This document shows, in pieces, positions 1 to 8,899 of a DNA stretch of 64,000 bases. The stretch is taken from NCBI RefSeq assembly GCF_030490285.1, contig NZ_CP129884.1, forward strand, positions 1,116,001 to 1,180,000. Direction: 5' to 3'. This DNA is from Methylomonas montana (GTDB lineage Bacteria > Pseudomonadota > Gammaproteobacteria > Methylococcales > Methylomonadaceae). Within the stretch, counting starts at the first letter, position 1; each line of letters begins with the position of its first letter. The position numbers and the translations under genes were made by a program. Under the pieces are notes generated by a model. It saw only the letters and a list, made by a program, of their open reading frames with translations. It was not told the DNA's origin and did no database searches.

Positions 1-659
1 TCGCCCATCCGAGTCAAATAGCGTTGCAAGTGTTTGGAATGGTCTTCCGGCAGATCGGTAATGATCGCTTGCACCGAAATCAGTAAATAGCGCAATTTTT
101 TAACGGCGATGCGCAGGTGATGGATACTGGCCAGATCGCGAGGATCGATCACCTGGTAACGGTTTATCGTGTCGGCATAGACCTTATCGATAGCCGCGAG
201 CAAGGCGGCGTGCAGATCGGTATCGGCAGTCCGTGCTTTAAACCGATTGCCGATTTTCACGATTTTTCGGCGTAGCTTCGGTTGATAGAGGCCGGCGACC
301 AGCGACTGGCTTTCCGCCAATAATTGCTGTTCGCGCCGATGCAAATGGGCTAGAAAGGGTTCGAGCTCGGGTAATGCTGGCATCGTTTTAGCAATCTCGA
401 ACAGCATCACCTGAGTATCGCGTAGCTCATCGAAACCGTCGAGCTGGTTTTTCAGGGTTTTGCGGATGCGGCGCAATGCGGGTTGCGGCTGCAAGGCTTG
501 CAGCAATTCGATCAGCGCCAGCAAACGCCGGGTGCTGACGCGTAATTCGTGGACGTTATCTTCGTTGGCAGTTTGGCGGCAGGCTTTCAGGCGTTTACGG
601 TATTTGCGCCAAAGTTTGTCCAGCGCGTCGATCAGTAATTTGCCGCCATGTTTGGCCAT
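1..659 (-). CDS. CHAD domain protein (3' end outside window)
   Basis: The reading frame opens at an ATG (657-659) and stays open to the left edge for about 219 residues. It has the features of CHAD (conserved histidine alpha-helical domain) proteins: an early VHELRVSTRRLLALIELL helix with the conserved His and Arg, many Lys/Arg-rich helices, and a second half-repeat with IHHLRIAVKKLRYLL. CHAD proteins bind inorganic polyphosphate; some are fused to a CYTH triphosphatase, but no CYTH part is visible here. It starts 3 bp beyond the stop of pssA and is on the same strand, so it probably ends that transcription unit. Function beyond polyphosphate binding is inferred from the family only. Confidence 0.85.
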   Translation of the reverse strand, partial: MAKHGGKLLIDALDKLWRKYRKRLKACRQTANEDNVHELRVSTRRLLALIELLQALQPQPALRRIRKTLKNQLDGFDELRDTQVMLFEIAKTMPALPELEPFLAHLHRREQQLLAESQSLVAGLYQPKLRRKIVKIGNRFKARTADTDLHAALLAAIDKVYADTINRYQVIDPRDLASIHHLRIAVKKLRYLLISVQAIITDLPEDHSKHLQRYLTRMG

Positions 660-662
660 ACT

Positions 663-1403
663 TTAATTTTTTCGGCTTTGCAGCTTACGTTTGCGCAAAA
701 CCAGCGTCACGATCGGACCGGACAGAGCGTAGCCGACCGATAGCAGGAACAACATGCGTTGCGGCTGGGCCAGGATGAAGCTGATCACCAGCATCGCGAT
801 GATGGTGACGATGAACGGCACTTTGTTTTTAAAATCGATTTCCTTAAAGCTGGAATATCGGAAATTGCTGACCATCAGCAGGCCGGTGCAGATGGTGGTG
901 ACCAGTACCAGATATTTGATGTTTTCCACGTCGTAGCCGTTCTCGATGCAGAACCAAAGGCCGCCGGCCGGAATCGCCGCCGCAGCCGGGCTGGGCAAGC
1001 CTTGAAAATAACGCTTATCGGCGACTTCTACTTGGGTGTTGAAGCGCGCCAGGCGCAACGCGCCGCCAGCCATGTGCACGAAAGCCGCGAACAAACCGGC
1101 TTGGCCCATGCTGGATAATGTCCACAGATACATCACCACCGCCGGCGCCACGCCGAACGACACCATGTCTGACAAGCTGTCGTATTGCACGCCGAATTCG
1201 CTTTGAGTATTGGTGAGCCGGGCCACGCGGCCGTCCAGGCCGTCCAGTACCATCGCGATGAACATCGAAATCGCCGCCGTTTCGAACCGACCGTTAATCG
1301 CCGAGGTGATCGCGTAAAATCCTGCAAACATGGCGCCGGTGGTGAACAGATTGGGCAGTAAGTAAATGCCACGATGACGCGTAAGCGGTTGCTTCTTGAT
1401 CAT
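663..1403 (-). CDS. pssA: CDP-diacylglycerol-serine O-phosphatidyltransferase
   Basis: Phosphatidylserine synthase of the CDP-alcohol phosphatidyltransferase family, 246 residues. It joins serine to CDP-diacylglycerol at the inner membrane, the first committed step to phosphatidylethanolamine. The family signature D-x2-D-G-x2-A-R-x8-G-x3-D-x3-D is complete, beginning at about residue 54 (DGLDGRVAR ... GVQYDSLSD). Several hydrophobic segments follow. This is the multispanning (Bacillus-like, type II) form, not the peripheral E. coli type. It lies downstream of the ilv operon with a porin gene between; ilvC-pssA neighbourhoods are common in gammaproteobacteria. The start is ATG at 1401-1403. 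Confidence 0.93.
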   Translation of the reverse strand: MIKKQPLTRHRGIYLLPNLFTTGAMFAGFYAITSAINGRFETAAISMFIAMVLDGLDGRVARLTNTQSEFGVQYDSLSDMVSFGVAPAVVMYLWTLSSMGQAGLFAAFVHMAGGALRLARFNTQVEVADKRYFQGLPSPAAAAIPAGGLWFCIENGYDVENIKYLVLVTTICTGLLMVSNFRYSSFKEIDFKNKVPFIVTIIAMLVISFILAQPQRMLFLLSVGYALSGPIVTLVLRKRKLQSRKN

Positions 1404-1498
1404 AATGTGTCTACAAAGGTTGAAAAGTTGGCGGCATTGTACATGCTGAATATGACAGCCGCTTAACTAAATGTTCAGCATTTTTGCGGCATTCGGCG

Positions 1499-2287
1499 TC
1501 AGAATTTCCAGAGCAGCAAGGCTTGCGGCGCGTTGTCGTGCAGGCCTTTGATGCCGTATTTGTTGTGCCAGTATTGGTATTCGATGCCCAGATACAGGTG
1601 ATTGCCGTTGCCCCAGAAATCGCCGATATCGAGCCGTAACTGAGGTTGCGCCAAGGCCTGGCGGGCGGCGGTGTGGTTACTGCCGATGAAATCGGCAAAA
1701 CCCTCGAGCGACCATTTCGTGCCGGCAATCTGAAATGGCAATTTCCAAACCGGGGTGATTTGCCAGGAGGTGCCGATGTCGGCGGTTTCGGTGACGCGCT
1801 GGCGCAGGAAATCGATGTTGAAATAATCGAACCCAGGCAAATCCAGGTCGACGGTCACCCCATACAGCCAGGCTCGGAAGCCGCTTTGCCGGTTGTCCAT
1901 GTTTTCACCCAAATTAACACCGCCAGTGACTCCAAAATCCTTAAGTATGCCGAACGACAAATCGCGCTCGAGTATTTTGCCTACGCTGAAGGTGCTGTAA
2001 GCTTCGCCGTACAGATTGATTTGCGAGGGCTGGCCGGCTTCGCTGAACAGCGTGTCCATGAAGAAAAAATTCCGTCCGTAAGCCCAGCCGTGCGCATGGG
2101 TGATGGTAATGATCGACTGGCTGACATCCTGGGGATTGAAGGGTTCGTTATAATTGGCGCCGTGCAGATATTGGATTTCGCTGTTGCTCCATTGCATAAA
2201 ATCGGCGGCGTAAGGGCTAGCGGGCAGCACTAAGGCAGCAGCCATTAGGGTGGCGTTCAGTTGAGTCGAGCGGGGCGAATCTGGCAT
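1499..2287 (-). CDS. Tsx-like outer-membrane channel protein
   Basis: A 262-residue exported beta-barrel protein. A signal peptide (LMAAALVLPASPYAA before ADFMQW) is followed by alternating aromatic/polar strands and a C-terminal Phe (LLLWKF), as expected for Bam-assembled porins. Its overall pattern, with the early QWSNSEIQYLHG and the GDFWGNGNHLYLGIEYQYW strand near the end, resembles nucleoside-channel Tsx/DUF5020-type proteins. The substrate cannot be read from the sequence. The frame is open back to 2353, but that start would place the N-terminus inside the terminator hairpin at 2314-2338. I therefore use the ATG at 2285-2287, which gives a normal signal peptide. Confidence 0.75.
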   Translation of the reverse strand: MPDSPRSTQLNATLMAAALVLPASPYAADFMQWSNSEIQYLHGANYNEPFNPQDVSQSIITITHAHGWAYGRNFFFMDTLFSEAGQPSQINLYGEAYSTFSVGKILERDLSFGILKDFGVTGGVNLGENMDNRQSGFRAWLYGVTVDLDLPGFDYFNIDFLRQRVTETADIGTSWQITPVWKLPFQIAGTKWSLEGFADFIGSNHTAARQALAQPQLRLDIGDFWGNGNHLYLGIEYQYWHNKYGIKGLHDNAPQALLLWKF

Positions 2288-2308
2288 TCTAGGCAATTTC
2301 CTGCGGGC

Positions 2309-2338
2309 AAAAAAAAGCCCATCGTCAAGATGGGCTTT
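2309..2338 (-). terminator. Rho-independent terminator after ilvC
   Basis: A perfect 10-bp stem AAAGCCCATC/GATGGGCTTT (2314-2323 with 2329-2338) with a GTCAA loop. Read on the minus strand it is followed by a run of eight T (2309-2316). It lies just past the ilvC stop and should end the ilvB-ilvN-ilvC transcript. Confidence 0.88.
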
Positions 2339-2355
2339 AATCCTAGTCGACAAAA

Positions 2356-3402
<1,047 letters not shown>

Positions 3403-3894
3403 TTATAGGTGTAAGCCTTTTTCGCCGCGCGAGATGCCGGTCGGCCCGGAGCGCGCCACTTCGATGATGCTGCCTTCCTCGAAGCCGTGGATGAAGGCGT
3501 CCAGTTTGTTGGATTGGCCGGTCATTTCCACCACGTAGCTGTTGGGCGTCACGTCAATAATCTTGCCGCGGAAAATATCGACCATGCGTTTGACTTCCTC
3601 GCGGGTGTCGTGGCTGGTTTTAATCTTGACCAGCATCAGCTCGCGCTCGATATGCGCCGATTCCGCCAGATCGATCAATTTGACCACGTCGATCAGTTTG
3701 TTCAACTGTTTGGTGATCTGCTCGATGATTTCATCGCTGCCGCTGGTGACCAGAGTCATCCGCGACAGGCTGGGGTCTTCGGTCGGGGCCACGGTCAGCG
3801 ACTCGATATTATAACCGCGCGCGGAGAACAGGCCCGCGACGCGCGACAGCGCACCGGCTTCGTTTTCGATCAAAATAGAAATGATATGTCTCAT
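3403..3894 (-). CDS. ilvN: Acetolactate synthase small (regulatory) subunit
   Basis: 163 residues, the standard IlvN/IlvH length. The N-terminal ACT domain ([23 protein letters not shown] ... GYNIESLTVAPTEDPSLSRMT) binds the feedback inhibitor valine in this family, and the C-terminal half (SHDTREEVKRMVDIFRGKIIDVTP) contacts the catalytic subunit. Its ATG shares one base with the TAA of the large-subunit gene (TAATG at 3892-3896), which indicates translational coupling and matched subunit amounts. It could equally be named ilvH; sequence alone does not decide which E. coli isozyme it follows. Confidence 0.96.
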   Translation of the reverse strand: MRHIISILIENEAGALSRVAGLFSARGYNIESLTVAPTEDPSLSRMTLVTSGSDEIIEQITKQLNKLIDVVKLIDLAESAHIERELMLVKIKTSHDTREEVKRMVDIFRGKIIDVTPNSYVVEMTGQSNKLDAFIHGFEEGSIIEVARSGPTGISRGEKGLHL

Positions 3895-5630
3895 TATGAC
3901 AACTCCCTGTCTACCGGTGTGCCGGGCGCGACTCTCAGTTTCATGTCGTGATGGCCTTTGCCTGCTTCAATCATGGGGTAAACGTTTTCAGTACGGTCGG
4001 TGATGAAGTCCAGGAATACGGTTCTGTCCTTCATTGCGAAAGCCTGTTTCAACGCATCGCGTACTTCCTCCGGTTTTTCGATACGCATGCCGACATGGCC
4101 GTAAGCTTCCGCCAGTTTCACGAAATCCGGAATGGTGTCCATATAAGAATGCGAATAACGGCTTTGGTAGGAAAACTCCTGCCACTGCCGGACCATGCCC
4201 ATGTAGCGGTTGTTCAGGTTGACGATTTTCACCGGCGTTTTGTATTGCAACGCAGTGGACAACTCCTGAATACACATCTGGATACTGGCTTCGCCGGTGA
4301 TACAGGCGACGTCGGCGTCCGGAAACGCCAGCTTCACGCCGATCGCCGCCGGCAGGCCGAAGCCCATCGTACCCAGGCCGCCGGAGTTGATCCAGCGCCT
4401 TGGTTTGTCGAAATGATAATACTGCGCCGCGTACATTTGGTGCTGACCGACGTCGGAGGTCACGTAAGCATCGCCGCGGGTGACTTCGTAGAGTTGCTCA
4501 ACGACATACTGCGGCTTGATGATCCGGCTTTCTCGATCGTATTCCAGGCACTTAACATCGCGCCAGCTTTGAATCAGCTGCCACCAGGATTCCAGCGCCG
4601 ATTTCGATGGCTTGATTTTGCTTTCCTTGACCAGCTCGATCATTTGTTCCAAGACCGGTTTGACTTCGCCGACAATGGGTACGTCGACCTTAACGGTTTT
4701 GGAGATCGAAGCTGGGTCGACATCGATATGGATGATTTTCGCGTAAGGGCAGAACTCGGTCAGCTTGCCGGTGACACGGTCGTCGAAACGGGCACCGACC
4801 GCTAGGATCACGTCGCTCTCGTGCATCGCCATATTGGCTTCGTAAGTACCGTGCATACCCAACATGCCGACGAATTGTTTGTCGGTGGCCGGATAGCCGC
4901 CCAAGCCCATCAGCGTGTTGGTGATCGGATAGCCCAACATCTGGGTTAGTTCGGTCAATTCCCGGTGGCCCTCGCCTAAAATCACGCCGCCGCCCGAATA
5001 AATCATTGGCCGTTGCGCGTTCAGCAGCATCTCTACCGCACGCTTGATCTGGCCCTTATGGCCGGTGACGACCGGATTGTAAGAGCGCATCACGACTTTT
5101 TTCGGGTACTTATACGGCACCTTGATGTTAGGGTCGGTAATGTCCTTGGGCACGTCGACCAGCACCGGGCCGGGCCGGCCGGTGGTTGCCACGTAAAAAG
5201 CCTTTTTCATGGTCTCGGCGAGATCGTTGACGTCTTTGACCAAGAAGTTGTGTTTCACGCAGGGGCGGGTGATGCCGACCGTATCGACTTCCTGGAAGGC
5301 GTCGCTGCCGATCACCGGCGAAGGCACTTGTCCCGAGATGATCACCATCGGAATGGAATCCATGTACGCGGTGGCAATGCCGGTGACGGCGTTGGTGGCG
5401 CCGGGGCCGGAGGTGACCAGCACCACGCCGGGTTTGCCGGTAGCGCGTGCGTAAGCGTCCGCCGCATGGGCCGCCGCTTGCTCGTGCCTCACCAGGATGT
5501 GTTTTACGTCGTCTTGATGGAAAATGGCATCGTAGATGTGCAAGACAGAGCCACCCGGATAGCCAAATACAAATTCGACACCTTCATCTTTAAGACATTG
5601 GACAAGGATATGTCCGCCACTGAGTTCCAA
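3894..5630 (-). CDS. ilvB: Acetolactate synthase large (catalytic) subunit
   Basis: A 578-residue ThDP-dependent acetohydroxyacid synthase, the first step of branched-chain amino-acid synthesis. The N-terminal ThDP-pyrimidine domain ([14 protein letters not shown]; catalytic Glu in [17 protein letters not shown]), the central FAD-associated domain and the C-terminal ThDP domain are complete. The metal/ThDP motif, normally GDG...NN, reads GEAS...LNN ([12 protein letters not shown] then VNLNNRYMG), so the usual Asp is Glu and the Gly is Ala. The start is TTG (5628-5630), preceded by GAGGA at a suitable distance. A minimal ATG-TAA sits between that ribosome-binding site and the TTG. It could be named ilvI. 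Confidence 0.95.
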   Translation of the reverse strand: MELSGGHILVQCLKDEGVEFVFGYPGGSVLHIYDAIFHQDDVKHILVRHEQAAAHAADAYARATGKPGVVLVTSGPGATNAVTGIATAYMDSIPMVIISGQVPSPVIGSDAFQEVDTVGITRPCVKHNFLVKDVNDLAETMKKAFYVATTGRPGPVLVDVPKDITDPNIKVPYKYPKKVVMRSYNPVVTGHKGQIKRAVEMLLNAQRPMIYSGGGVILGEGHRELTELTQMLGYPITNTLMGLGGYPATDKQFVGMLGMHGTYEANMAMHESDVILAVGARFDDRVTGKLTEFCPYAKIIHIDVDPASISKTVKVDVPIVGEVKPVLEQMIELVKESKIKPSKSALESWWQLIQSWRDVKCLEYDRESRIIKPQYVVEQLYEVTRGDAYVTSDVGQHQMYAAQYYHFDKPRRWINSGGLGTMGFGLPAAIGVKLAFPDADVACITGEASIQMCIQELSTALQYKTPVKIVNLNNRYMGMVRQWQEFSYQSRYSHSYMDTIPDFVKLAEAYGHVGMRIEKPEEVRDALKQAFAMKDRTVFLDFITDRTENVYPMIEAGKGHHDMKLRVAPGTPVDRELS

Positions 5631-6014
5631 TTTTACATCCTCAAAAAACTAATCAAGTCGGGAAATACTAATTTAACAAAAAAGGTTGGATAAGCTACTG
5701 TCTTTGGACGTGTTCGTCAAGGAAAACCAAGGATTTTGCTTGGGTTTTGAGCGTCGATTCGTCTCTTATCGATCTCGTTGCCCGAAATTTGACCGATTCG
5801 GTAGTCCGTCGAACGTTAGTCCGTCGAACGTTAGTCCGGTCTGTCTTTTCATAAGCAGTTTACCCTGCGACAATGGTTTATAGGTTCTCGAGCGGTCAGC
5901 AGTTAGTGAAGCTCTTCTCGTAGTTGATCCGACTTCCTGCCTGAAACGGGCAGTTCGATTTCTCCGCCTCTTCCCCGTAAAATGCCTGCCTTTACCCAAG
6001 CTATTCCAAACGCG
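5631..6014. promoter_or_regulatory. Upstream region of ilvB; no supported gene
   Basis: 384 bp between ilvB and the Wadjet remnant. It must hold the minus-strand promoter of the ilv operon. I see no leader peptide rich in Leu/Ile/Val and no T-box. A short minus-strand frame (5766-5852) encodes two LTFDG repeats made by the 15-bp tandem repeat but lacks a well-spaced ribosome-binding site, so I do not call it. No jetA-like sequence is recognisable here. Confidence 0.5.
5803..5838. repeat. 15-bp tandem repeat
   Basis: AGTCCGTCGAACGTT occurs twice in direct succession (5803-5817, 5818-5832) and is followed by AGTCCG. It lies in the ilv upstream region about 170 bp before the ilvB start. Its role is unknown; slippage is the simplest origin. 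Confidence 0.85.
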
Positions 6015-6530
6015 ATGACAGACACCGAGCTCGAAGCCGCACCCCAATACGACTTGTCGACAGTCGTAATCCCATTGCTGAAAGGCGTGATCTACCAGGA
6101 AGGCGATGTCGGGCCGTGGAATGCGCTTCTTAAAGTGCAGGCGCGCTTGCGCGATTATGTCGCGGTATTGGGCTTGGAGTTGATGCTGGACGAGGCCGAG
6201 GGCTATGCGTTTTTGCGCTCGCGGCAGGCGGCGGAAGATGACGAGGATGTCGCGCCGAAATTGCGCCGACTGGTGCTGAGTCGCGAGGACATTGTCAAGC
6301 TGATCCGGGTGTTTTTACCGCAGAACAGCAACGAGGTGCGGCTGATCGATCAAATCGAAACCCGTATCAACAGAGTGGTCGAACTGGGATTTCTGCGCGG
6401 GCTGAAGACAGTGCCGGGTCAAGCGGCGACCTTTGAGGTGCGGCGAATTCTGAAGGATTTCGTCGATGCGCAATGGCTGTCCGAATTCGATGCCCGGCTG
6501 GCGGAATATCAAACGCAACTGGCCGGTGGT
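6015..6530 (+). pseudogene. Wadjet subunit JetB remnant (DUF4194, MksE-like)
   Basis: From ATG 6015 the frame reads like JetB/DUF4194, the kleisin-associated MksE-like subunit of Wadjet anti-plasmid SMC systems. The N-terminus (YDLSTVVIPLLKGVIYQEGD, then WNALLKVQARLRDYVAVLGLELMLDEAEGYAFLRS) and the C-terminal winged-helix part (LVLSREDIVKLIRVFLP, VRLIDQIETRINRVVELGFL, YEVRRILKDFVDAQW-like) are both present. The middle segment expected between YAFLRS and LVLSRED is much shorter than I remember for the family, which suggests an in-frame internal deletion. The frame does not stop at the JetB end but runs on through an inverted repeat into jetC sequence. jetA is missing. I consider it non-functional. 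Confidence 0.72.
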
Positions 6531-6592
6531 GTGGGGGGGCAACGAATGCTTTGTTCGATTTTGAGGGCCTCGCTCCGGCATGGCGGTAGCGT

Positions 6593-6653
6593 GGATAAGC
6601 GCAGCGCATCCGCCAAATTTAAACTTCGACAGGTGGATGCGCTGCGCTTATCC
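6593..6653. repeat. Perfect 19-bp inverted repeat (REP/BIME-like)
   Basis: GGATAAGCGCAGCGCATCC (6593-6611) and its exact reverse complement (6635-6653) flank a 23-bp AT-richer centre. The arms are GC-rich, as in bacterial REP/BIME palindromes. It sits exactly between the jetB-like and jetC-like parts, so it either inserted into or mediated the deletion that joined them. Confidence 0.85.
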
Positions 6654-6679
6654 GCCCATTTTGATTTGCGCGATACCAC

Positions 6680-7109
6680 CTCCAGGGAGAGAGCTGGGCG
6701 AGGTCGCCAACTTCCAGTCGCAACTGGTGCCCGACGCCGACCCGACGTGCGCGATTTTCAGTCCGAGCTGCGGGCCTGCGCCGAGGGAGCGCTGACCGGT
6801 TCCGAGGACGACAACGAACACGAGCATTATTCGGATTCCGGTGGCAAATCCGGCGGTCAAAAGGAGGCACTGGCTTACACTATGCTGGCGGCTAGCTTGG
6901 CTTATCAATTTGGACTGGAATGGGGCGCGGTGCATTCGCGTTTGTTCCGCTTCGTGGTGATCGACGAGTCCTTCGGCCGTGGCTCCGACGCATCGGCTCA
7001 GTGCGGTTTGCGGCTGTTTGCCCAGTTGAATCTGCAATTGCTGATCGTCACGTCGTTGCAGAAGATTCATATCCTCGAACCTTTTCCGGCCTGTTTCCGC
7101 TGCGCATGA
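6680..7109 (+). pseudogene. Wadjet ATPase JetC C-terminal fragment
   Basis: The frame that continues from jetB encodes the C-terminal half of an SMC/SbcC-like ATPase head. It contains the ABC signature region (DSGGKSGGQKEALAYTMLAA), a Walker B strand (FRFVVIDESFGRGSDASAQ) and the QLLIVTSLQKIHILEPF end typical of JetC/MksB-type proteins. The Walker A half and the long coiled coils are absent; a full JetC is around 1,000 residues or more. The fragment ends early at TGA (7107-7109), and similarity then moves to another frame that matches jetD. Clearly decayed. Confidence 0.75.
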
Positions 7110-7315
7110 CCTTGATACAACCCTGCACCCCGCAATTATCCGCCGACTTTGCCGCTGCCCGCAGTTGGGCGGAAAACCGGCAAAGTACCGACAGCCGCAT
7201 TTTTCAAATCGCATGGCGCGACATCAATCACCACCAGCTGGGCCGCAACCAATTGCTGGCTGCGATGCTGGAGACTGCTAAAACGGCTGCGGCTTGCCGC
7301 GAGGCGGAGCGATGA
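7082..7315 (+). pseudogene. Wadjet nuclease JetD N-terminal fragment (DUF3322)
   Basis: Out of frame with the jetC scrap, this stretch reads LFPLRMTLIQPCTPQLSADF, then a RSWAE helix, then FQIAWRDINHHQLGRNQL. This is the order seen in the DUF3322 N-terminal part of JetD, the topoisomerase VI-like plasmid-cutting subunit (family pattern FPxRLxLKGPTSxEL ... WREVNHRxLGRN). The DUF2220/Toprim nuclease half is missing. The frame stops at TGA 7313-7315, which overlaps the ATG of the next gene. No intact start is present. Confidence 0.65.
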
Positions 7316-8025
7316 ACGCGCATTTTGTCGATGTCTGGCAAGGCAGGCTCAATTTACCGGCCGAAACGCTTGGGCGCTTGGACTTGCTGTTATCGGAAGA
7401 CGAAAGGTCCAAGGCGCAATCGTTCAAGTTCCCGCATCTGCGTGATCGATATATCGCCGCGCGCGGCATGCTCAGGCAAACTCTGGCCGGTTATCTAGCC
7501 GCCGATCCGGCCGGTTTAAGATTCGTAACGGGCGATTACGGTAAGCCTGCTTTGGCTGGCGACGCCTTGCATTTCAACGTTTCGCACACGGCTGACGCGC
7601 TAATAATCGCTATAGCCGACATAGCCGACATAGCCGACATCGGCGTCGATATAGAGACCGTCAAACCGCATCGCAATCTGGATAGTCTGGCCGAGCGCTG
7701 CTTTTCAGAACGGGAATACCGGGGATGGCGGCAGTTGGCGGAGGATGAACAGTTATTGGTTTTTTATCGTTTGTGGACCAAAAAAGAGGCGTTCGTCAAA
7801 GCCGTCGGCCGGGGAATTGCGGTGGGGGTCGAACGTTGCGAATTCGAGTGGGTTCGCGACGGCCGCTTGCTTGCCATTCCCGCCGAATACGGCCCGGCCG
7901 CCGCGTGGAGAGTGCATGAGCTGGAGGTCGATGCCGGCTTTAGCGCGGCCTTGGTGACGCCGGATGCTCGATACGATTTGCGGCACTTAATGCTTGGCAG
8001 GGATTTAGACGGATTTCAGCGCTAG
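7312..8025 (+). CDS. 4'-phosphopantetheinyl transferase (Sfp type)
   Basis: Transfers phosphopantetheine from CoA to carrier proteins; 237 residues, the Sfp/Gsp length. The conserved motifs are FNVSHT (88-93), the Mg-binding GVDIE (111-115) and the W-T-K-K-E-A-F-V-K-A helix (155-164). I chose ATG 7312 because GGAG lies a few bases upstream; a TTG at 7294 in frame is less likely. Between the SHT and GVDIE motifs the protein carries ADI-ADI-ADI, coded by three exact 9-bp repeats. Upstream is the Wadjet scrap. No polyketide or peptide synthetase gene is nearby, so the target carrier protein is unknown. Confidence 0.9.
   Translation: MNAHFVDVWQGRLNLPAETLGRLDLLLSEDERSKAQSFKFPHLRDRYIAARGMLRQTLAGYLAADPAGLRFVTGDYGKPALAGDALHFNVSHTADALIIAIADIADIADIGVDIETVKPHRNLDSLAERCFSEREYRGWRQLAEDEQLLVFYRLWTKKEAFVKAVGRGIAVGVERCEFEWVRDGRLLAIPAEYGPAAAWRVHELEVDAGFSAALVTPDARYDLRHLMLGRDLDGFQR
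7612..7638 (+). repeat. Three tandem copies of a 9-bp unit
   Basis: ATAGCCGAC repeated exactly at 7612, 7621 and 7630 inside the phosphopantetheinyl transferase gene. Copy changes keep the reading frame and add or remove three residues next to the Mg-binding motif. Confidence 0.9.
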
Positions 8026-8314
8026 TTATAGTCGGATCGGATTTGCAAATTTCTGTGTCGCCGGTTTTGTCCGTGATCGCTTATATCGCTATTGAATTTG
8101 CCGGTTTTGTTGGCTTTGTAACAATCATCTTGCGCCCGGATTAAGGTTCTGGCGTTTCGAAAATTCAATTCCACTCGTCAATTGTTATCAATTCCTGGCT
8201 TTCAGCCCTAAAGCGATGGTTGCCGCCACGGCTTTGCCTATTTACCGACGACACAATATGTTGGAATAGGTTTTGCTGTGTAGTTGAAAACGGGTTTCTT
8301 AAAAAGAGGTTGAT

Positions 8315-8731
8315 ATGAGCATACACATTGCATCCATGATGCCTGATCGCGCGCTAGATGAGAGTGCAATCGGCAAAGCCATCGTTAAAACGGCCATTGA
8401 TTTGGCGAGATTGCGCGACCATGCCTTACAAAAGCGGGCGCCGATATTGGATCTGGTTTTCTTATTGCCCAGTCGGCAGGAAAAGGCCGATTTCGAAGGT
8501 TTGCGTCTGCACTCGTTCGACCAGTCTTCTCAGATCCTGAAAATAGAATCGGCCATACCGGAAAAAATGGTGGCATCGACCCACGCCGAACGCTTCGTCT
8601 TAGCGGTTATCCTGGACGCCATCGATGCCGCCGCCGAGTTTTTCATCGAACAGCGAATATTGTTCGATGCGGCGGGCCATTTGGCGCTGGTGGAATCGTT
8701 GGCGGCACGGGAGCAATATGCCATTAATTGA
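8315..8731 (+). CDS. Small protein of unknown function
   Basis: 138 residues, not recognised. It has a good ribosome-binding site (AGAGG) before ATG 8315 and a strong terminator 30 bp after its stop, so it looks like a real single-gene unit. The protein is mostly alpha-helical by composition, has no signal peptide or membrane segment, and contains paired acidic/hydrophobic helices (ERFVLAVILDAIDAAAEFF). The region before it (8026-8314) holds no gene. Confidence 0.6.
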   Translation: MSIHIASMMPDRALDESAIGKAIVKTAIDLARLRDHALQKRAPILDLVFLLPSRQEKADFEGLRLHSFDQSSQILKIESAIPEKMVASTHAERFVLAVILDAIDAAAEFFIEQRILFDAAGHLALVESLAAREQYAIN

Positions 8732-8762
8732 TGGTAGGACTTGCTAAGTGGGGGATTGCACT

Positions 8763-8790
8763 AAAAAAGCCGCGATAAGCGGCTTTTTTT
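8763..8790 (+). terminator. Rho-independent terminator
   Basis: GCCGC (8769-8773), loop GATAA, GCGGC (8779-8783), flanked by six A upstream and seven T downstream. It works well on the plus strand after the 138-residue gene, and the A-run makes it potentially bidirectional. Confidence 0.88.
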
Positions 8791-8899
8791 CGTTTCGGGA
8801 TAAGCTTGATTGCCAAGATTTGTTGCGGGAAGATGCGGCAAGTTTTGGCCTTGGTTAAATAAAAATAAAACAGGCTGCATCCCATTCATTTTAGCGCGT

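Noticed and set aside
5766-5852. 28-codon minus-strand frame as an ilv leader peptide
   Set aside because: It lacks runs of Leu, Ile or Val and a well-placed ribosome-binding site, and no attenuator hairpins follow.
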